DNA of 64,000 bases. It comes from Drosophila pseudoobscura (Eukaryota; Arthropoda; Insecta; Diptera; Drosophilidae). Made by a program: the position numbers and the translations under genes. The stretch's first letter is position 1. Each line of letters begins with the position of its first letter. The DNA lies in assembly GCF_009870125.1 (NCBI RefSeq), contig NC_046681.1:15017001-15081000 (forward strand), in the 5' to 3' direction. Positions 40,130-52,137 of this stretch are shown piece by piece. The notes below the pieces were generated by a model, which made no database searches, had not been told where the DNA came from, and saw only the letters and a list, made by a program, of their open reading frames with translations.

Positions 40130-43100
40130 AAGTGTACCATTTATGTAAAATCAGCTAGCATAAACCATTTTCCCAACAAAAAAGTAGTTGTAAAGAAGCG
40201 CGTGTGTGCGAAGAAATGAAATTGCGTGCCAGAGTTTCTGCGTGCGTTCGTGTGTGTGTGTGTGCGTAGTGCTGTGTATGCAAAAAGACAAAAATAAGAC
40301 TAATTTGAAAAAGTATTCCATTCCGGAAACTTATTTCGGCCATTTTTACGCAGTTGTTGTACGTGCATAATCTGTGTTGTGTGTGTGTGTGTGTCCTCCG
40401 CAAGCCGAAGTAAATTCTCTCCTGTATGCATGTGGGACGAGAATCTTCACGCTGGGGCTGTCTCATTTATACACATTAATATGCTTAAATACAGTTGTGC
40501 CCTGCGCCCTTTGGCCACATTTTTTGTTTATTTGAATGGGGAGACGTTGTCAGGCCGGGACTAGGTCTAGAACCAGCTCTGTTCCGCATCAATCGAATAT
40601 ACCTGTAGTGCACTCAAATGTATTGAAACTATTTCGTATTTTGTCGGAAGTGAAATTGTTTTATTTGTTAATTGTAGCGCAAAAAGTAAACAAATTGTAT
40701 ACACATCGTTGGCAACGCGCATGTCGTGTAGACTTTCTCTCTTACATGCGCGCGTATGCGTGCCAATCCGTGTGAGTATAAGCTGAAAACATAAAATTTC
40801 ATTCATTGCTCATTTCTGAGAAAAAACTACACACGATGCGGACGGGACGCCGTCCGTCGCCATCTGCAATACCATCACTGTGTGAGTGCGACTGTGTATA
40901 GTGTATATGCATGTGAATACGTATGTATGTACATTGTGCAAGATGTTTATAGTTTCAAAAGACAGCTGCCGTGCCGTGCCGCCTTAGCCAGCAAGGGTGT
41001 GGTAGCCACCTATGTTTCCACTTTTTTTAAATCAGGTGCATAAGTCTCCACACGCATCCCGTAAGCTAAAGATTTCCCTATTAGGTTAGGTCCCGTCCCC
41101 CAGGTCGGTGGCCAGTCCATCTTTGACTTCCAAACCACATTCCAGAGTTCAACATTCTGTTCTTGCCGTTTGATTGCCGTCATTGGCCGCGTTTTTTTCA
41201 CACATTCCACGCGCTGCGCCGTCTTCAAAACACACATGTAAATACATATATACATATATGCGTACATACATACGTACATGCATAGACATCACACACTTGC
41301 CTTAGTATACTATTGATTTCAATCAACTTTGTATACGCTCTTCGCTCTCAATCACCATCTTCATCTCTTCTCTTTCTCTTTTTCTCCGGCTTCGTTTGTT
41401 GTCTCTCGTGTGCCCATTTATCAATTAAGTACCGCGTCCGTTTGTCGGCTCATCACCAATTTATATGTATGCATGTATATGGTACATGTCTGAGCATACA
41501 TATGTACTTCTTTATATGTGTGTGTATATTTGGATGCGCCTCTGTGTTGGTAAATTCCATTTCCTGTTTATAATGCTGTGGCACACCCCACCCGCTGTCG
41601 CCTTTCCTTTCCCTGTTTCGGTCCGTCATCAACCCTCCTTTGGAAGCCCCCCAATACGCATGGCGTCTCCTTCTTGCCTTGCCACTTCAACAAACAGACT
41701 TGTCTGTCTTGTCGGCAGAACGTGTGGCCGCTCAGACGCTGCACAGTGGGCAACAGACGGTGAAACTGAAAGAAAAAATGTACAACTTAAGTAAGGTCAA
41801 AAATTCCGTGTACGCATAACCCCAAGTCTAGCTCTTATCTGGTCTGCGATCTGCCACGAATTTCAGTTTCCTTGAGATTTCACTTTTTGCAACCACTGTG
41901 CCAATGGGCCTCTGACCGCTGTTTAGGAACCAAGTGGAATCGGAACACCCAAATGCGACGCTCCGCTCTCATTCCCAGCCTGATCCGGCTGTCATTTCTC
42001 TTGTTGTTGTTTTTGTCGGTAGCAGCAGCAGCGCGGCGGTGTGCTGAGTAGTACAGTACGTGCCACTTCCTTTACATTCAGAAAAATAAAAATCGCTTGC
42101 ACACACACACAAGCGTGCATAAAGAGACGGGTCGGACAGACAGCCCGTTTATGCTGTATCGCTAACCGAGAGCGGGAGCAAGGGAACGGTGTGCTTGGCG
42201 TCTGCGCCGAGTGTTGGGTTGTTTTTTTATGCTGCTCGTTGCTTTTTTTTTGTATTGTTCTTGTACAGTTGCAAAGACACTCTCTCACTAGCATACACAC
42301 ACACACACACCATACACTAACACACACGCGGCCACACTCAAAACAGTGAAAACGAGTTTGATGTCTCGGTCGATATGGCAACACTGTCTGTTCCCCTCCT
42401 TGAGGCCAGCCAGCCCCCCGCCTCATCCCTCCATTCACTTGCTTATTAGAAGAAAAATGCCTCTGCGCGTTTGATTCGGTGTTGTTGTTTTTACGTAAGA
42501 AGGCCGTCGAACTCAGCATAGAAAAGAGGTAGTGACAGCGGTAGAGCGTCTGAGCAAGAGATTGAGAGGGAGCGAGAGCGAGAGCATGCAAATGAAACGA
42601 ATATGAGAACGAACGCACGTTCAAGTGTATGAGTGGTGAGAGAGAGAGAGAGGGAGAGAACGAGTGAAAAAGAGAGGGAGAGTGTGCACGTGTATGTGTC
42701 TAATGATTACCGTTACAATTTGCATGTTGTCTAGTCAGACGTCTCGCGACCCAGACTAGACGACCCAGCAGCAATTGGAAAATATTCTCAACCTGACCTT
42801 TTATCGTCACAGCCTCGTCTCGAATGTATGTATGTATGTATATATGTAAAAGTGTGTTTGTATGTACATTCGAGAAGCCGCTACAAAGCTAGAGCATTAT
42901 TTTATTGATTTTTAATAGTAGATATACACATACGTAGAGTCTGCCACTTGTGTGTGTGCATGCATATGCGTTTGTATGTTTGCTTGTATGGATTTGCGTG
43001 CATTCTGTTGTGCCTCTGGTTCAATGTCCTAACCGCACACAACAAGTGCAACAATTGTAACATCAACAACAACTACAGAAGACAAACTGAGAACACACCA

Positions 43101-46100
43101 TACAAAAGGGAGAAAAAAGAATAACAACAGACTTTATTCCGACTACAAAATACCCGCTACTCGGAAAATTTAATATGTTGGACGCCGGACTTTTCTCGAT
43201 TAAACCAAACCTGAGTTACGGGGGGCTCTTAGACTCTATAATCTACATATATATCAAGAATATGATATGTCGGTTATGTATATTTACTGAATGGGGTCAA
43301 AAGTTGCACGTATGCAGTATACCTTACAAGGCACAGGGTATAAAAAAGCGAAGAAGTAGAACTTGTAGGGAAATACAAGTGCAAAAGCGTAGCGTCAAAG
43401 ATGGATACAGAATGAGGGCAGGTCCTAGGGCAATCTATTAACATTTTCATCATCATCTTTTTGTACAGTTGATCTTGGGCGGTATGTGGTGTACACATAA
43501 ATGTAGTATGTATTTATGTTGGTTGGGTTGTTCTTCTGTGCACTGTGTTTTGCTCTCTCCTTTTCCGCTTCACAGAACCTACAGATTTGACCAGGGAATG
43601 GCTTATTTTACTTTGTTGAGGTATTAAGCTTGAGGATTAGCATATTCTTCTTCTCCAGGGTAGGGAGCTTGCCGTCAAGATAATACATATAGAATCTGTA
43701 TAAGCTAATATGTGCTTTAGTTCAGTTCCCAACGAATCATTGAAACATTTCAATAGCTCTCCAACCAAAGAGACCCAGACCAGACCAGACAACATCCGTA
43801 AGCTGTAACCCAGAAAACATTGTGTCAGGTTGGCGTTTTCCTCTTTGGCACTTCGTTGTTGTATTGTATGTGACGTCAATTGGCTTTGGAATGGTGTCGG
43901 CGGCCCACTTACGGGGAAACCGGCCCGGCCCGGCCCGCTGCAACTCAAAGTGAACTCCCAGCCCAACCCCGTCCCGTCTGTTCGACTACCGGAAACGTGT
44001 AGTTGTAGTGCAGTACATATATGTATACATATGTATGTATATGATTTCAATTGCTACAATGTTGTGGGCGTTATTAAGCGCAAAATCAAAATGAGGTATC
44101 TCCGGTTCGGCAGTCTGGCAACGCTGGGGCTTGCGGCCATCCTTTTTCGTTGGCTTTTTGGCGCGCATCAAACATACAAATGCATGGGGAACGGAACGGT
44201 GAGGTGGGGTGGGGGAGAGGCGAGAAATTTCCTGAGGAATGTTGTTTACGTGCGCGCCTGCGCACGAACCGAATCAACCAGAATCCCGAGTTCCGTGAAT
44301 TCGGCTGCAACAACACAAGCTCTGGATGGCGGGGGGGAAAGAAGCGAGTCTGGTCTGAAGTCGTCTGCGTTTCTTCATCCTGTTCGTCCCGTTTGGCCGG
44401 CTACCTGCCTGGCCGTCGGGTCTCTGTCCCTTGTCTCTGTCCTGCCTTTGTATCTTACCACCGCCCTGCGTCGCTTCTTGTTTGTGTGCCTTTTTGCCCC
44501 ACCAAACGAAACTCGGTTCGAGTGGCGTCGGTGGCGGCAGGGGCAGGGGCAGCGGGCTGCGGCGTGTCAATAACATGTTGATCCATCGTGCGAAATCTTG
44601 TGGCAACACCAAAACAAAAACAAAACTACCAAACAAGCTCGAAAGCCGCGCGCCGCATTGTTGTTATTTATGCCGCTTCACCTCGTTTTTCGTCTCGCAG
44701 AAGAGTCGCGAGAGAGAGAGAGATAGAGGGAGAGAGCAGTCTGAAAAGAAGCGGTATATGGTATATGGACGCCTCTCATTGTAGCAGTCTGGCCACGCTC
44801 TCTTTTCCGCTCTCTCTCTCTCTGAATCGTAGCAACAATGGGGACTTTTATCGGGTATTTCTCTCTCCTTTTTGGGATATCCTCTCTCCGTGGAGGGATT
44901 TTTCATCGGAACAATTTCCGAGCAACAATGAGTCCCATTCCATGGTTAACCATTCCATGCACAATGTTGCTGGCAACACTTAATTTGTGTCCAGACTCAT
45001 GTGCCGAGCGGTTGTGTTTTTGAGCTGCTGCGGCCGCGGCGGCGTTTTTCGGCGTTTTGGCAGACCGATTTCGAATTTAATTGAAACAGTTAGTTATTTG
45101 TTAAATAAAAGTAATTTTTCTTCGCTGTGATTGTGAAAGTTTTTAAAAATTATACACTTTTCTACGTTTCAAAGTGGTCAACGCCCTCACGCGCTCTTTT
45201 CCCCCCTCCATTCTCTCCTTATGTGCCGGAGTGGCCTTTTATGGCTGTGTGCGTGAGTTTGTGTTAAATGTGTGCTTTAATTTAATAATGCAACGGATAA
45301 GAATATATTTTGATTCGGTTTTCACATCTTGATGTGGATTTTGCCCGCGCCCCAGCAAAATTCTTAGAATTCTTGACAACATTCCCGCGCGCACACAAAC
45401 ACACGCACACAACACATTCATATACACGGGCAGACGCAGTGAAAAAAAATATAATTTACTCATCCCCCCGTGAACGTCGCTCCTGGCAAAGAGAGCGAGA
45501 GCGGGTGCGTTTGTGTGTGGTCATCAACACACATACAGGCACATGCACTTGAACTCTCGTGTATACACGCAACACACACCTCAATTGGTTGAAGTCTCCG
45601 CTAAAAAGGCCTCTCGCTCTCTCTTCAGCATAAAACTAGCAAGACTTGTTTTTTTGCGCAAAACACGAAAACCGGTAAATTTTTGAAATTGCACACAGAG
45701 AGACTGAGAGAGAGAGAGCGTTGGTTGGGATTTGTTCTTGTGCTGGAATTTCGTTTAAACCATATTTTTCACACACTTTGCTTTTCTTACAGTTTTCTAA
45801 ACACACACACAAGCGCTGAAAGAAGAGCCAACGAACTCGTGCAGCGACGCCCAAGAATGGTACAGGGCAAGGCAACATGAAAATTACAGCAACAACGAAA
45901 GCAGAAAAGAAGTAGAGAAGAAGCAAAGACGCCGTGCCGATGCCGATGCCGACGCCGCAGCGTACAACAGTATTTTATTAGCGGGTGTTGTTGTCATGTA
46001 TGTATGCACGCTGTTTTGTTGCTTTTATTATTCAAAATGTTGTTAATATTATTGTTATTGTTGTTATTATTGTGGTTCTTGTATTTGTTGCTTGCACGCA

Positions 46101-46966
46101 TTTGTCATTTAACCGTAGGAATTTTCAGTTGTTTGCGAGGTTGTTGTAGCAATGAAAACGATCATCGAACTTGTTTTGATTGTTTTGTGATAGAAACGGA
46201 ATCAAAATGAAATGACGCGCCGCTGATCTTGACCTACACGCTCGCAAGTTCAACGCAATTTATATGGTTATTCAACTTGCTTTTTTTTGCGCATATTTCT
46301 GCCAACTTCCTCTCGCAGACACTCACACACACACACACACAGACCCCACACCACACACATTTATAATTTTTATAACGGAAATTTTAATAAGCTAGATGTC
46401 TGCTGGGTGAGAAAGAGAGTGCAGCAGCAATGCTGCTGCGATTGTTAACTGTACATGCATGCATATACATACATACATGTGCATCTGGCATTTCTCGATT
46501 TCAATTAATGTATTTTTGCGCTGTGCTTGCGTTGATCTGATCCCTCATTCTTATCACGTGAAATGACAAAGAATTTGGCGACAAATTGCTACAGACTGGC
46601 GCCAAAAATTTTGTTGACCGTTTTTATTGTTTCTGATGTCCAGCAGTCGTGTAGAGTTCAAAAGGTTTGGGTATATTTGCTTTGTGAAGATCTGATCGGC
46701 ATAGATGGCTATTCCTCAATACTGTTACTCCTTCTTACTTGTTTTCTTCTCAATGTGCAGATGTGCTTATTTATTTGTTTTTCTTACTGTTGAAATTGAA
46801 ATGTAAACATTTATGTCGAAAATTCGCCTAATTTACTATTTGTACCTTCCGTCGCCATTCGAGTCGATTCATATTTGTGTTTTATCACCAGCCTCATCAT
46901 CATGTTGATGTTGTTGTTGTTGTCGTCGCATTTATTGTTCTGTTTTTTTTTGTATATTTATTTATT
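40130..46966 (+). other. Probable spi intron/5' region, noncoding
   Basis: No coding exon is visible. Contents: GT/CA tracts (40251-40262, 40378-40395, 42296-42310, 46323-46342), GAGA clusters (42540-42690, 44706-44740, 45700-45720), a GC-rich block around 45020-45060 and a motif-8-like element TCTGGCAACGCTGG at 44115-44128. The GC-rich and GAGA blocks near 44-45 kb could be an alternative promoter. A good acceptor (CTTTTCTTACAG) ends at 45792. Confidence 0.5.
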
Positions 46967-47227
46967 ATGCCGCGGCCGCAAAAAAAGTACAAGTCAAAGC
47001 CAGTCCGTGGCCGTGAGAACATGAGAAAAGACAAACCTAATGTGCATCTCAGCCAAGCGCACGATCAGGGGGCTCTCTGGCACTCGGAAGACATCATCGA
47101 ACCCAAAGAACCCAAAGCCTCGGGTCTCGGGGCCCCCGTGTCCGGGCCAAGGAGAATTGTGTCATTCTTCAAAGTGGTTGTGAAATGTTTGCCTTTTTAT
47201 GCCTATTCATATCACAGCCAGCTTTGA
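46967..47227 (+). CDS. Candidate small basic ORF next to mir-2b-2
   Basis: The frame from the Met at 46967 encodes 86 residues, beginning MPRPQKKYKSKPVRGREN and continuing through HLSQAHDQGALWHSEDII and EPKEPKASGLGAPVSGPRR. The first 64 codons prefer G or C at the third position, as in Drosophila genes, unlike the AT-rich surroundings. The last 20 or so codons run through the mir-2b-2 hairpin, so either the ORF ends by splicing before it or the frame is fortuitous. No family is recognised. Confidence 0.3.
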   Translation: MPRPQKKYKSKPVRGRENMRKDKPNVHLSQAHDQGALWHSEDIIEPKEPKASGLGAPVSGPRRIVSFFKVVVKCLPFYAYSYHSQL

Positions 47228-47240
47228 GGAGCGACACGAT
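47165..47240 (+). ncRNA. mir-2b-2: microRNA mir-2b-2
   Basis: The mature 3p arm lies at 47210-47232, starting TATCACAGCCAGC and ending TTTGAGGAGC, the miR-2b sequence. The 5p arm TTCAAAGTGGTTGTGAAATG pairs with it across a loop of about 15 nt (TTTGCCTTTTTATGCC). miR-2 family members repress proapoptotic reaper/grim/sickle transcripts through K-box sites. In D. melanogaster this copy is the first of a three-hairpin cluster in a spi intron, exactly as here. Confidence 0.95.
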
Positions 47241-47459
47241 GCTCAAGACAAAAGAAACAAACCATCCAAGCCGAATAAAATAATCGAAGAAAGATAAAAC
47301 ATCAAACATGGAAAATGACAAAACAGTGCTTATTGTAACGTTGCAAGTGTTTATTTCGTTAATATCATTACATCAGCATTAATCGAAATTGCAAATTCTA
47401 AAGTCCCGCAGTCAATGATCCTGAATCCTATCTACAAAACTATTGGCACATTCATGCTG

Positions 47460-47530
47460 GGCTCACAAAGTGGTTGTGAAATGCATTTTGCTTTGCCCGC
47501 ATATCACAGCCAGCTTTGATGAGCTCGGCG
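47460..47530 (+). ncRNA. mir-2a-1: microRNA mir-2a-1
   Basis: Mature 3p arm at 47502-47524, starting TATCACAGCCAGC and ending TTTGATGAGC, the miR-2a sequence. The star arm GCTCACAAAGTGGTTGTGAA lies 20 nt upstream and the loop is ATTTTGCTTTGCCC-like. Same seed (ATCACAG) as mir-2b-2, 290 bp downstream of it. Confidence 0.95.
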
Positions 47531-47532
47531 TA

Positions 47533-48040
47533 ATGTATCGTACATCAATCAATCATAATATACGTATGTATCCCACCCCTCCACCGCCCCCCCGCCACCA
47601 TGCAGCACACCCCGACACGCACTTGCATCTCTATATGGTGGATACTATACGGAGGGTGTAACCATTTTATATTTTGCAAATAATGACAATAATAATAACC
47701 TCTTCTCCACGCAAAAGCCAAACACACACTTGCATGCGTTTGAACCAATTTTCAGAGTACATTTTGGCCCACGAAATATGCAGAAATTAATACAAGTGAT
47801 TGGGTAATTGGGTGATCCGGGTGGATGGGGTCGAGCGTCTCCAGGATGACCCATCAGTCTATCGGGGGAGCAGCTGATGTGAAATTGGTTCGAACGCCGC
47901 AAGCAAAATGAAATACCCTATCGAGTGCGAAAACAATTAGTACACACGTTTTAATTTATAATACTGCAGATTTTGTATGATTTAACCACCATTGAAATGA
48001 ACCATTGAAAAATAATGCCACATCTATTATGATGTTGCTT
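47533..48040. other. Intron sequence between mir-2a-1 and mir-2a-2
   Basis: About 500 bp with no gene. It includes a C-rich tract (47574-47595) and an AT-rich part. It separates the second and third hairpins by more than in the first pair (about 560 bp versus 290 bp). Confidence 0.7.
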
Positions 48041-48112
48041 ATCTAAGCCTCATCAAGTGGTTGTGATATGGATACCCAACGCATATCACAGCCAGCTTTG
48101 ATGAGCTAGGAT
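48041..48112 (+). ncRNA. mir-2a-2: microRNA mir-2a-2
   Basis: The mature 3p arm at 48084-48106 is identical to that of mir-2a-1. The 5p arm CATCAAGTGGTTGTGATATG and loop GATACCCAACG form the known mir-2a-2 hairpin; the ends ATCTAAGCCT and AGCTAGGAT pair. It lies about 430 bp upstream of the spi coding exon acceptor. Confidence 0.96.
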
Positions 48113-48540
48113 AATCAACGGGAAACAACGTAAATTGAATTTGAAATTGAAAGAAAAAACAAGTGAAATTGGTCGTGTTCTCATCATCGAGTGATATGGA
48201 AGGATATGGAGAAATTGTTGAAACCATTTGACGATTCATAGCTGCGGAACAGTTTTTGATTGTCTAAATTGTCTAAACATATATACATATATATATACTT
48301 CTGATTTAATGCAGTTATTCCTTTTTTATTTTGTTTTAGTTGAGTACACAGTTCTAGAGCTACCCACATATATTTGATCGAAGCGAAAAGTATTATTTTA
48401 TCCTTACTAATGCCAGTTTTGTCTTTCCCGCAGATACACATGCCTCCCATTAACTCAACGTTTATGCAGCATATGTAGACCATAGAGAGCACCGGCAAAC
48501 ACACATTTCAAAAGAGCCCTGACGACGCCCTGTTCTGCAG

Positions 48541-48702
48541 CGGAGAATTAAGATTTTAATTTATTTTGTGATAGTTTCTAGTTTATTGATAAGCTTTAAA
48601 GAAACCAAACAACGATTGCAAGCCAAAAAGAAAACCAATATCGAAATAACGAATTACCCAAAAACCCCCCAAACTCGAAACGAAAACAAGCTTCAAATTG
48701 TA
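48541..48702 (+). other. spi 5' UTR part of the coding exon
   Basis: The acceptor GCCCTGTTCTGCAG ends at 48540, so the exon likely begins at 48541. In this leader the spi frame is open upstream back to a Met at 48568, so a 45-residue N-terminal extension is possible; it is Lys/Asn/Thr-rich, without homology, and would bury the signal peptide. Confidence 0.55.
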
Positions 48703-49428
48703 ATGATGCATTCCACAAGCACCGCGATCTACATTATGGGACGACCATATTATCTGGCCTTGCTGTTGATCGGCTGCCTGGCATATCCGGCCTGCATTGA
48801 GGCCTGCTCCAGCCGCACGGTGCCCAAGCCGCGTCCTTCCATATCGTCTTCGATGTCGGGTACTGCATTGCCGCCCACTCAGGCCCCAGCAACGACAACC
48901 ACCATGCGCACCACAACGACGACTCCACGGCCCAACATAACATTCCCCACGTACAAGTGTCCAGAGACTTTTGACGCCTGGTACTGCCTGAACGATGCCC
49001 ATTGCTTTGCCGTGAAGATCGGGGATCTTCCTGTATACAGCTGCGAGTGCGCCATCGGATTCATGGGTCAGCGGTGCGAGTACAAGGAAATCGACGGCTC
49101 CTATCTGCCCAAGCGGCCGCGTCCCATGCTCGAGAAGGCCAGCATTGCAAGTGGTGCGATGTGTGCCCTGGTCTTTATGCTATTCGTATGCCTCGCATTC
49201 TATCTCCGATTCGAGCAGCGCGCTGCCAAGAAGGCCTACGAGCTGGAGCAGGAGGAGGATGATAATGAGTACGATCAAGGCGATGATCAGGATCAATGCG
49301 AGTGCTGCCGCAATCAATGCTGTGCTGCCGGCGACGAGCCTCTCGTCCAGGAACGCAAGCTGCCCTATCACATGCGGCTGGAGCATGCCCTAATGTCTTT
49401 TGCCGTCCGTCGCACCACAAAACTGTGA
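48703..49428 (+). CDS. spi: Spitz, TGF-alpha-like EGF receptor ligand precursor
   Basis: The 241-residue product is the principal activating ligand of Drosophila EGFR, made as a membrane precursor, escorted by Star and cut by Rhomboid in the secretory pathway. The signal peptide spans about residues 13-34; Cys35 after IEA is the N-terminal Cys that Rasp palmitoylates. A Thr/Pro-rich linker and NIT sequon (78-80) follow. The EGF domain has six cysteines (86, 95, 101, 114, 116, 125). The ASIASGA sequence at 146-152 is the Rhomboid cleavage motif at the top of the transmembrane segment (about 146-168). The cytoplasmic tail is acidic, then Cys-rich (QCECCRNQCC), ending LPYHMRLEHALMSFA. D. melanogaster Spi is 230 aa and starts MHST, matching the Met at 48706; the Met at 48703 directly before it is equally possible. 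Confidence 0.98.
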   Translation: MMHSTSTAIYIMGRPYYLALLLIGCLAYPACIEACSSRTVPKPRPSISSSMSGTALPPTQAPATTTTMRTTTTTPRPNITFPTYKCPETFDAWYCLNDAHCFAVKIGDLPVYSCECAIGFMGQRCEYKEIDGSYLPKRPRPMLEKASIASGAMCALVFMLFVCLAFYLRFEQRAAKKAYELEQEEDDNEYDQGDDQDQCECCRNQCCAAGDEPLVQERKLPYHMRLEHALMSFAVRRTTKL

Positions 49429-49834
49429 ATCAATTGAACGAGGACCACGGACACAGACACGAACGACAGATCACTTGGAATGAATATGCCTTGGGTAACA
49501 GGAAAACTGTTCCATTCAACGAATTTTTAATGTGCTTTAGTCGGAAGTCCTAATTCCTATTTACTAATTGTTAATTGTAAAGTGTCCACAAACTACTGTC
49601 CACAGTCGGGAAAGAGATCTTACTATAGAAGAGAATTCCGCTCTCTCGTTCCAGACAAATGCATACTAGAGCAAGCCTTTTGTATTATCGAATCGAATGT
49701 ATTTTTATACCTTACGCTAGCTATTTATTTTATCCTGATATACGTATCACACACACACAAGAAGAAACACGCGACAAGTATTATTTATTGCGAGAAAAAA
49801 ATATACACAATTATTTGAACAAATTCTGAATAAA
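49429..49834 (+). promoter_or_regulatory. spi 3' UTR with poly(A) signal
   Basis: The sequence after the stop is noncoding, with an AATAAA at 49829-49834 about 400 nt downstream, fitting a short 3' UTR. Confidence 0.65.
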
Positions 49835-49859
49835 CATAAGAAACTGCACGATGCATATG

Positions 49860-50678
49860 AATGTTTAAGTCGTTTCTTTTGCTCTTTAGTACGTTTGAGT
49901 ACCCTTTAATCTACTAAAGATTATTGTAATACTAATTTCTACAAAATTTGTAATACAACAAAATTGTACCCAAAGGTGGTTTGTCTTTATTGGAGTCGAG
50001 ACATTGTGTGGCTTAGATGAGAGTGTAATCCATCTACTCTACTGTGGTCTGAACAGAACTTTAGCACGACTTCATTTTCCTAATACGGTATTTTTTAAGA
50101 ATTTAAATTTGTTTGCTTTCTATATTTAAATTCAAGATAATGGTTCGACCCTCCTTGGATGTAATAGAAGCATAGAATCTTTTGGAATACAAATACTCAC
50201 CTATTTGTATTAAACTTCTTTCTTTCGGCATTCCAATCTTTACCCCAATATAGACGATACTTTCTGTTTTCATAGAGGTCCCTACTATATACATTATAGG
50301 GTTGGAAATTCCTCCTTTTGGCATTCCAAACCCAGTTAAAGTATACCATAAATTCAGTCTCGGTAGAGTTCATTCTACCATCAAGATTATAATTAATTAT
50401 GACGTTCTTTATCACTACCGCCTGACAATCGGTACATTATATTTTGAAGTGGGATTTACAGGCGGTGACACGCGTTGCTTGATTGAGTATATCCGGGTGG
50501 GTTTTCCCAGCCGTCAGTGAAACACAGCTAAACTATGTGCACGTGTTTATGGTACTTGTGAGGTGTTCGGGCGATAAGATTAGCTCATTTGGCAGATCCC
50601 ATAAAATGTTAGATAGGTCAATATCCGTTTGTCATTAAACGAGAGCCAGTCTAAAAATAAATTATGAAACAAACTATA
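49860..50678. other. Intergenic DNA between spi and the first b561 gene
   Basis: AT-rich, with no gene seen. Two related segments, TTCTTTCTTTCGGCATTCCAA (near 50217) and TTCCTCCTTTTGGCATTCCAA (near 50309), each about 90 bp long with their surroundings, make a degenerate tandem repeat. Confidence 0.6.
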
Positions 50679-50684
50679 TTTATT
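50679..50684 (-). promoter_or_regulatory. Poly(A) signal of the first b561 gene
   Basis: AATAAA on the minus strand about 45 nt after the stop codon at 50725. Confidence 0.6.
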
Positions 50685-50724
50685 TATGTACATTCGATAG
50701 AAGCTATAGTTAAAATCTTGCATC

Positions 50725-51732
50725 TTAAAACTGACGAGAAATGTTTTCACATTTCTGATAGAGCGCTTTCATTGGGCCGTAGCTCGACAAAACCAGCGAG
50801 GTGAGGGTGAGGCACTTCATAAGAATCTGAAAGTCCGTCTCACTGCGATTCGTAAAGTAGCCCGTCTGGTAGCCGTAGTACTGGGTCACCAATGCAATGA
50901 CAAAGCAAGCGAATCCCAAGAAGTTGTGAAAGGTCTTGTTCAGCAATGGGGTGATCAGCCTTTTCACGCGAGCGGAGAAGAGTGCACTCAGGCCAGAGGT
51001 CATGGCCAGTATGCACAGTATAAATGCAGTAAAACCTGTAGGGGAAGCACGAAATTCCATTGATCAGTGGAGGTTTCACTCATTCATTCGGAGAGCAGTA
51101 CTACGGTCCAGATAATGGCTCATTCTCTCTCTTGTTGTTTGAATTACTCACCCAGCTTTCCGTGCGTTGAGTGGAGAGAGAAACCTTTCTGTATCATTTT
51201 GATTAGGGCTCCAGATGCTCCACAGCATCCGCCCAGTGTTAGGACTATCCAATGTATTGTGGTCTTTGTATGCCGCTTGTAACTGTGTGTGAGAACATTG
51301 CCGCCATAGTGGATCATGACACCCTCGGCCATGAAGAAGGAGAACTGTACGAAAAAAAGATGATGATCTTTAAAAATCGATTCTTCCTGCTGCTATTAGC
51401 AGTTACGTTACCCCAATGGTGACCAGCCAAGCATGCAGACTAGTGCCTTCGAGTCCAGTCCGCAGTGTCAGGTATGAAATATAGATGGTTACGAAACCAA
51501 TGCAGATTTGATTGAGAACGTTCAGAAAGAACTCCACTCTCTGCCATCGGTCCTGAGATTCGTGCGGGGACAGTGTGTTGTGGGACATTTTTGAATATCG
51601 TTGCGCAGATTCGATTAAAACAAATGAGGCTTGTCGTGCTGCTCTCGCCGCGTATGTTCTCGTCTGGATCGTGCTGCCGTAGTCGACGACTTTCTGTGAT
51701 CTACTAACAACCGGCCTCTCGGGCTCGGCCAT
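50725..51732 (-). CDS. Cytochrome b561-domain protein (CYB561D2-like), 3 exons
   Basis: The coding exons are 51412-51732, 51152-51344 and 50725-51035, with introns of 67 nt (GTAACG...TTCGTACAG) and 116 nt (GTGAGT...CCCCTACAG); the joined frame has 275 codons including the stop. Cytochrome b561 proteins carry two hemes and move electrons, usually from ascorbate, across a membrane. The four conserved heme-ligand histidines are visible: SLHAWLVT, TIHWIVL, HSTHGKLG and NKTFHNFLG. About six membrane segments are present. The N-terminal 48 residues are extra compared with the paralogue at 54438, which aligns from Met49 (51588, MSHNTLS), so translation may start there instead. D. melanogaster has two such genes near spi, to my recollection CG10165 and CG10337, but I cannot assign which is which. 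Confidence 0.88.
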
Positions 51733-52137
51733 TGTAGTTTCTGTTTGGAATTATTTTAAGCTCTTATCAGTGCTTTGACATAATGTTCTTTTCGTGTTTA
51801 ATAAAGTAAACTGCGAGTACACAGCGCAAGAACATTTGTACAGTTCCCAGCTGATAAGTGTGCCTACCTCTCATCAGACAAATTGTTGTAAAATAATTTA
51901 TTGGGAACTAAAGCGGTAAATGATCGTCAATTCAACAAAACGATAGAACTTTATTAAGCGGCTAATAAGCGCCCCGATACGCCCATTGGTCTATGTCCGT
52001 CCGTTCCTCCGTTCGCAATTGATTTAAATAATCTCCACCGCTGTTTCAGCGCAACTGCCGAAGCTTTTTTGCAGCGTCACTTTAACGCACGCCGCTCTTG
52101 ACTACTACAAACACATAAATAACATTTTTTATTTCAG
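51733..52137. other. Upstream region of the first b561 gene
   Basis: No coding region. CCAGCTGATAAG at 51849 resembles an E-box promoter element. The segment lies between the minus-strand b561 start and a plus-strand exon-like segment, so it may be a divergent promoter. Confidence 0.4.

Noticed and set aside
41992-42624. Minus-strand frame of 210 codons in the spi upstream region
   Set aside because: It translates CA/GT and GAGA repeats; no homology, no codon bias.
43830-44983. Frames of 117-247 codons around 44 kb
   Set aside because: GC-rich sequence keeps several frames open on both strands simultaneously; probable promoter/leader DNA.
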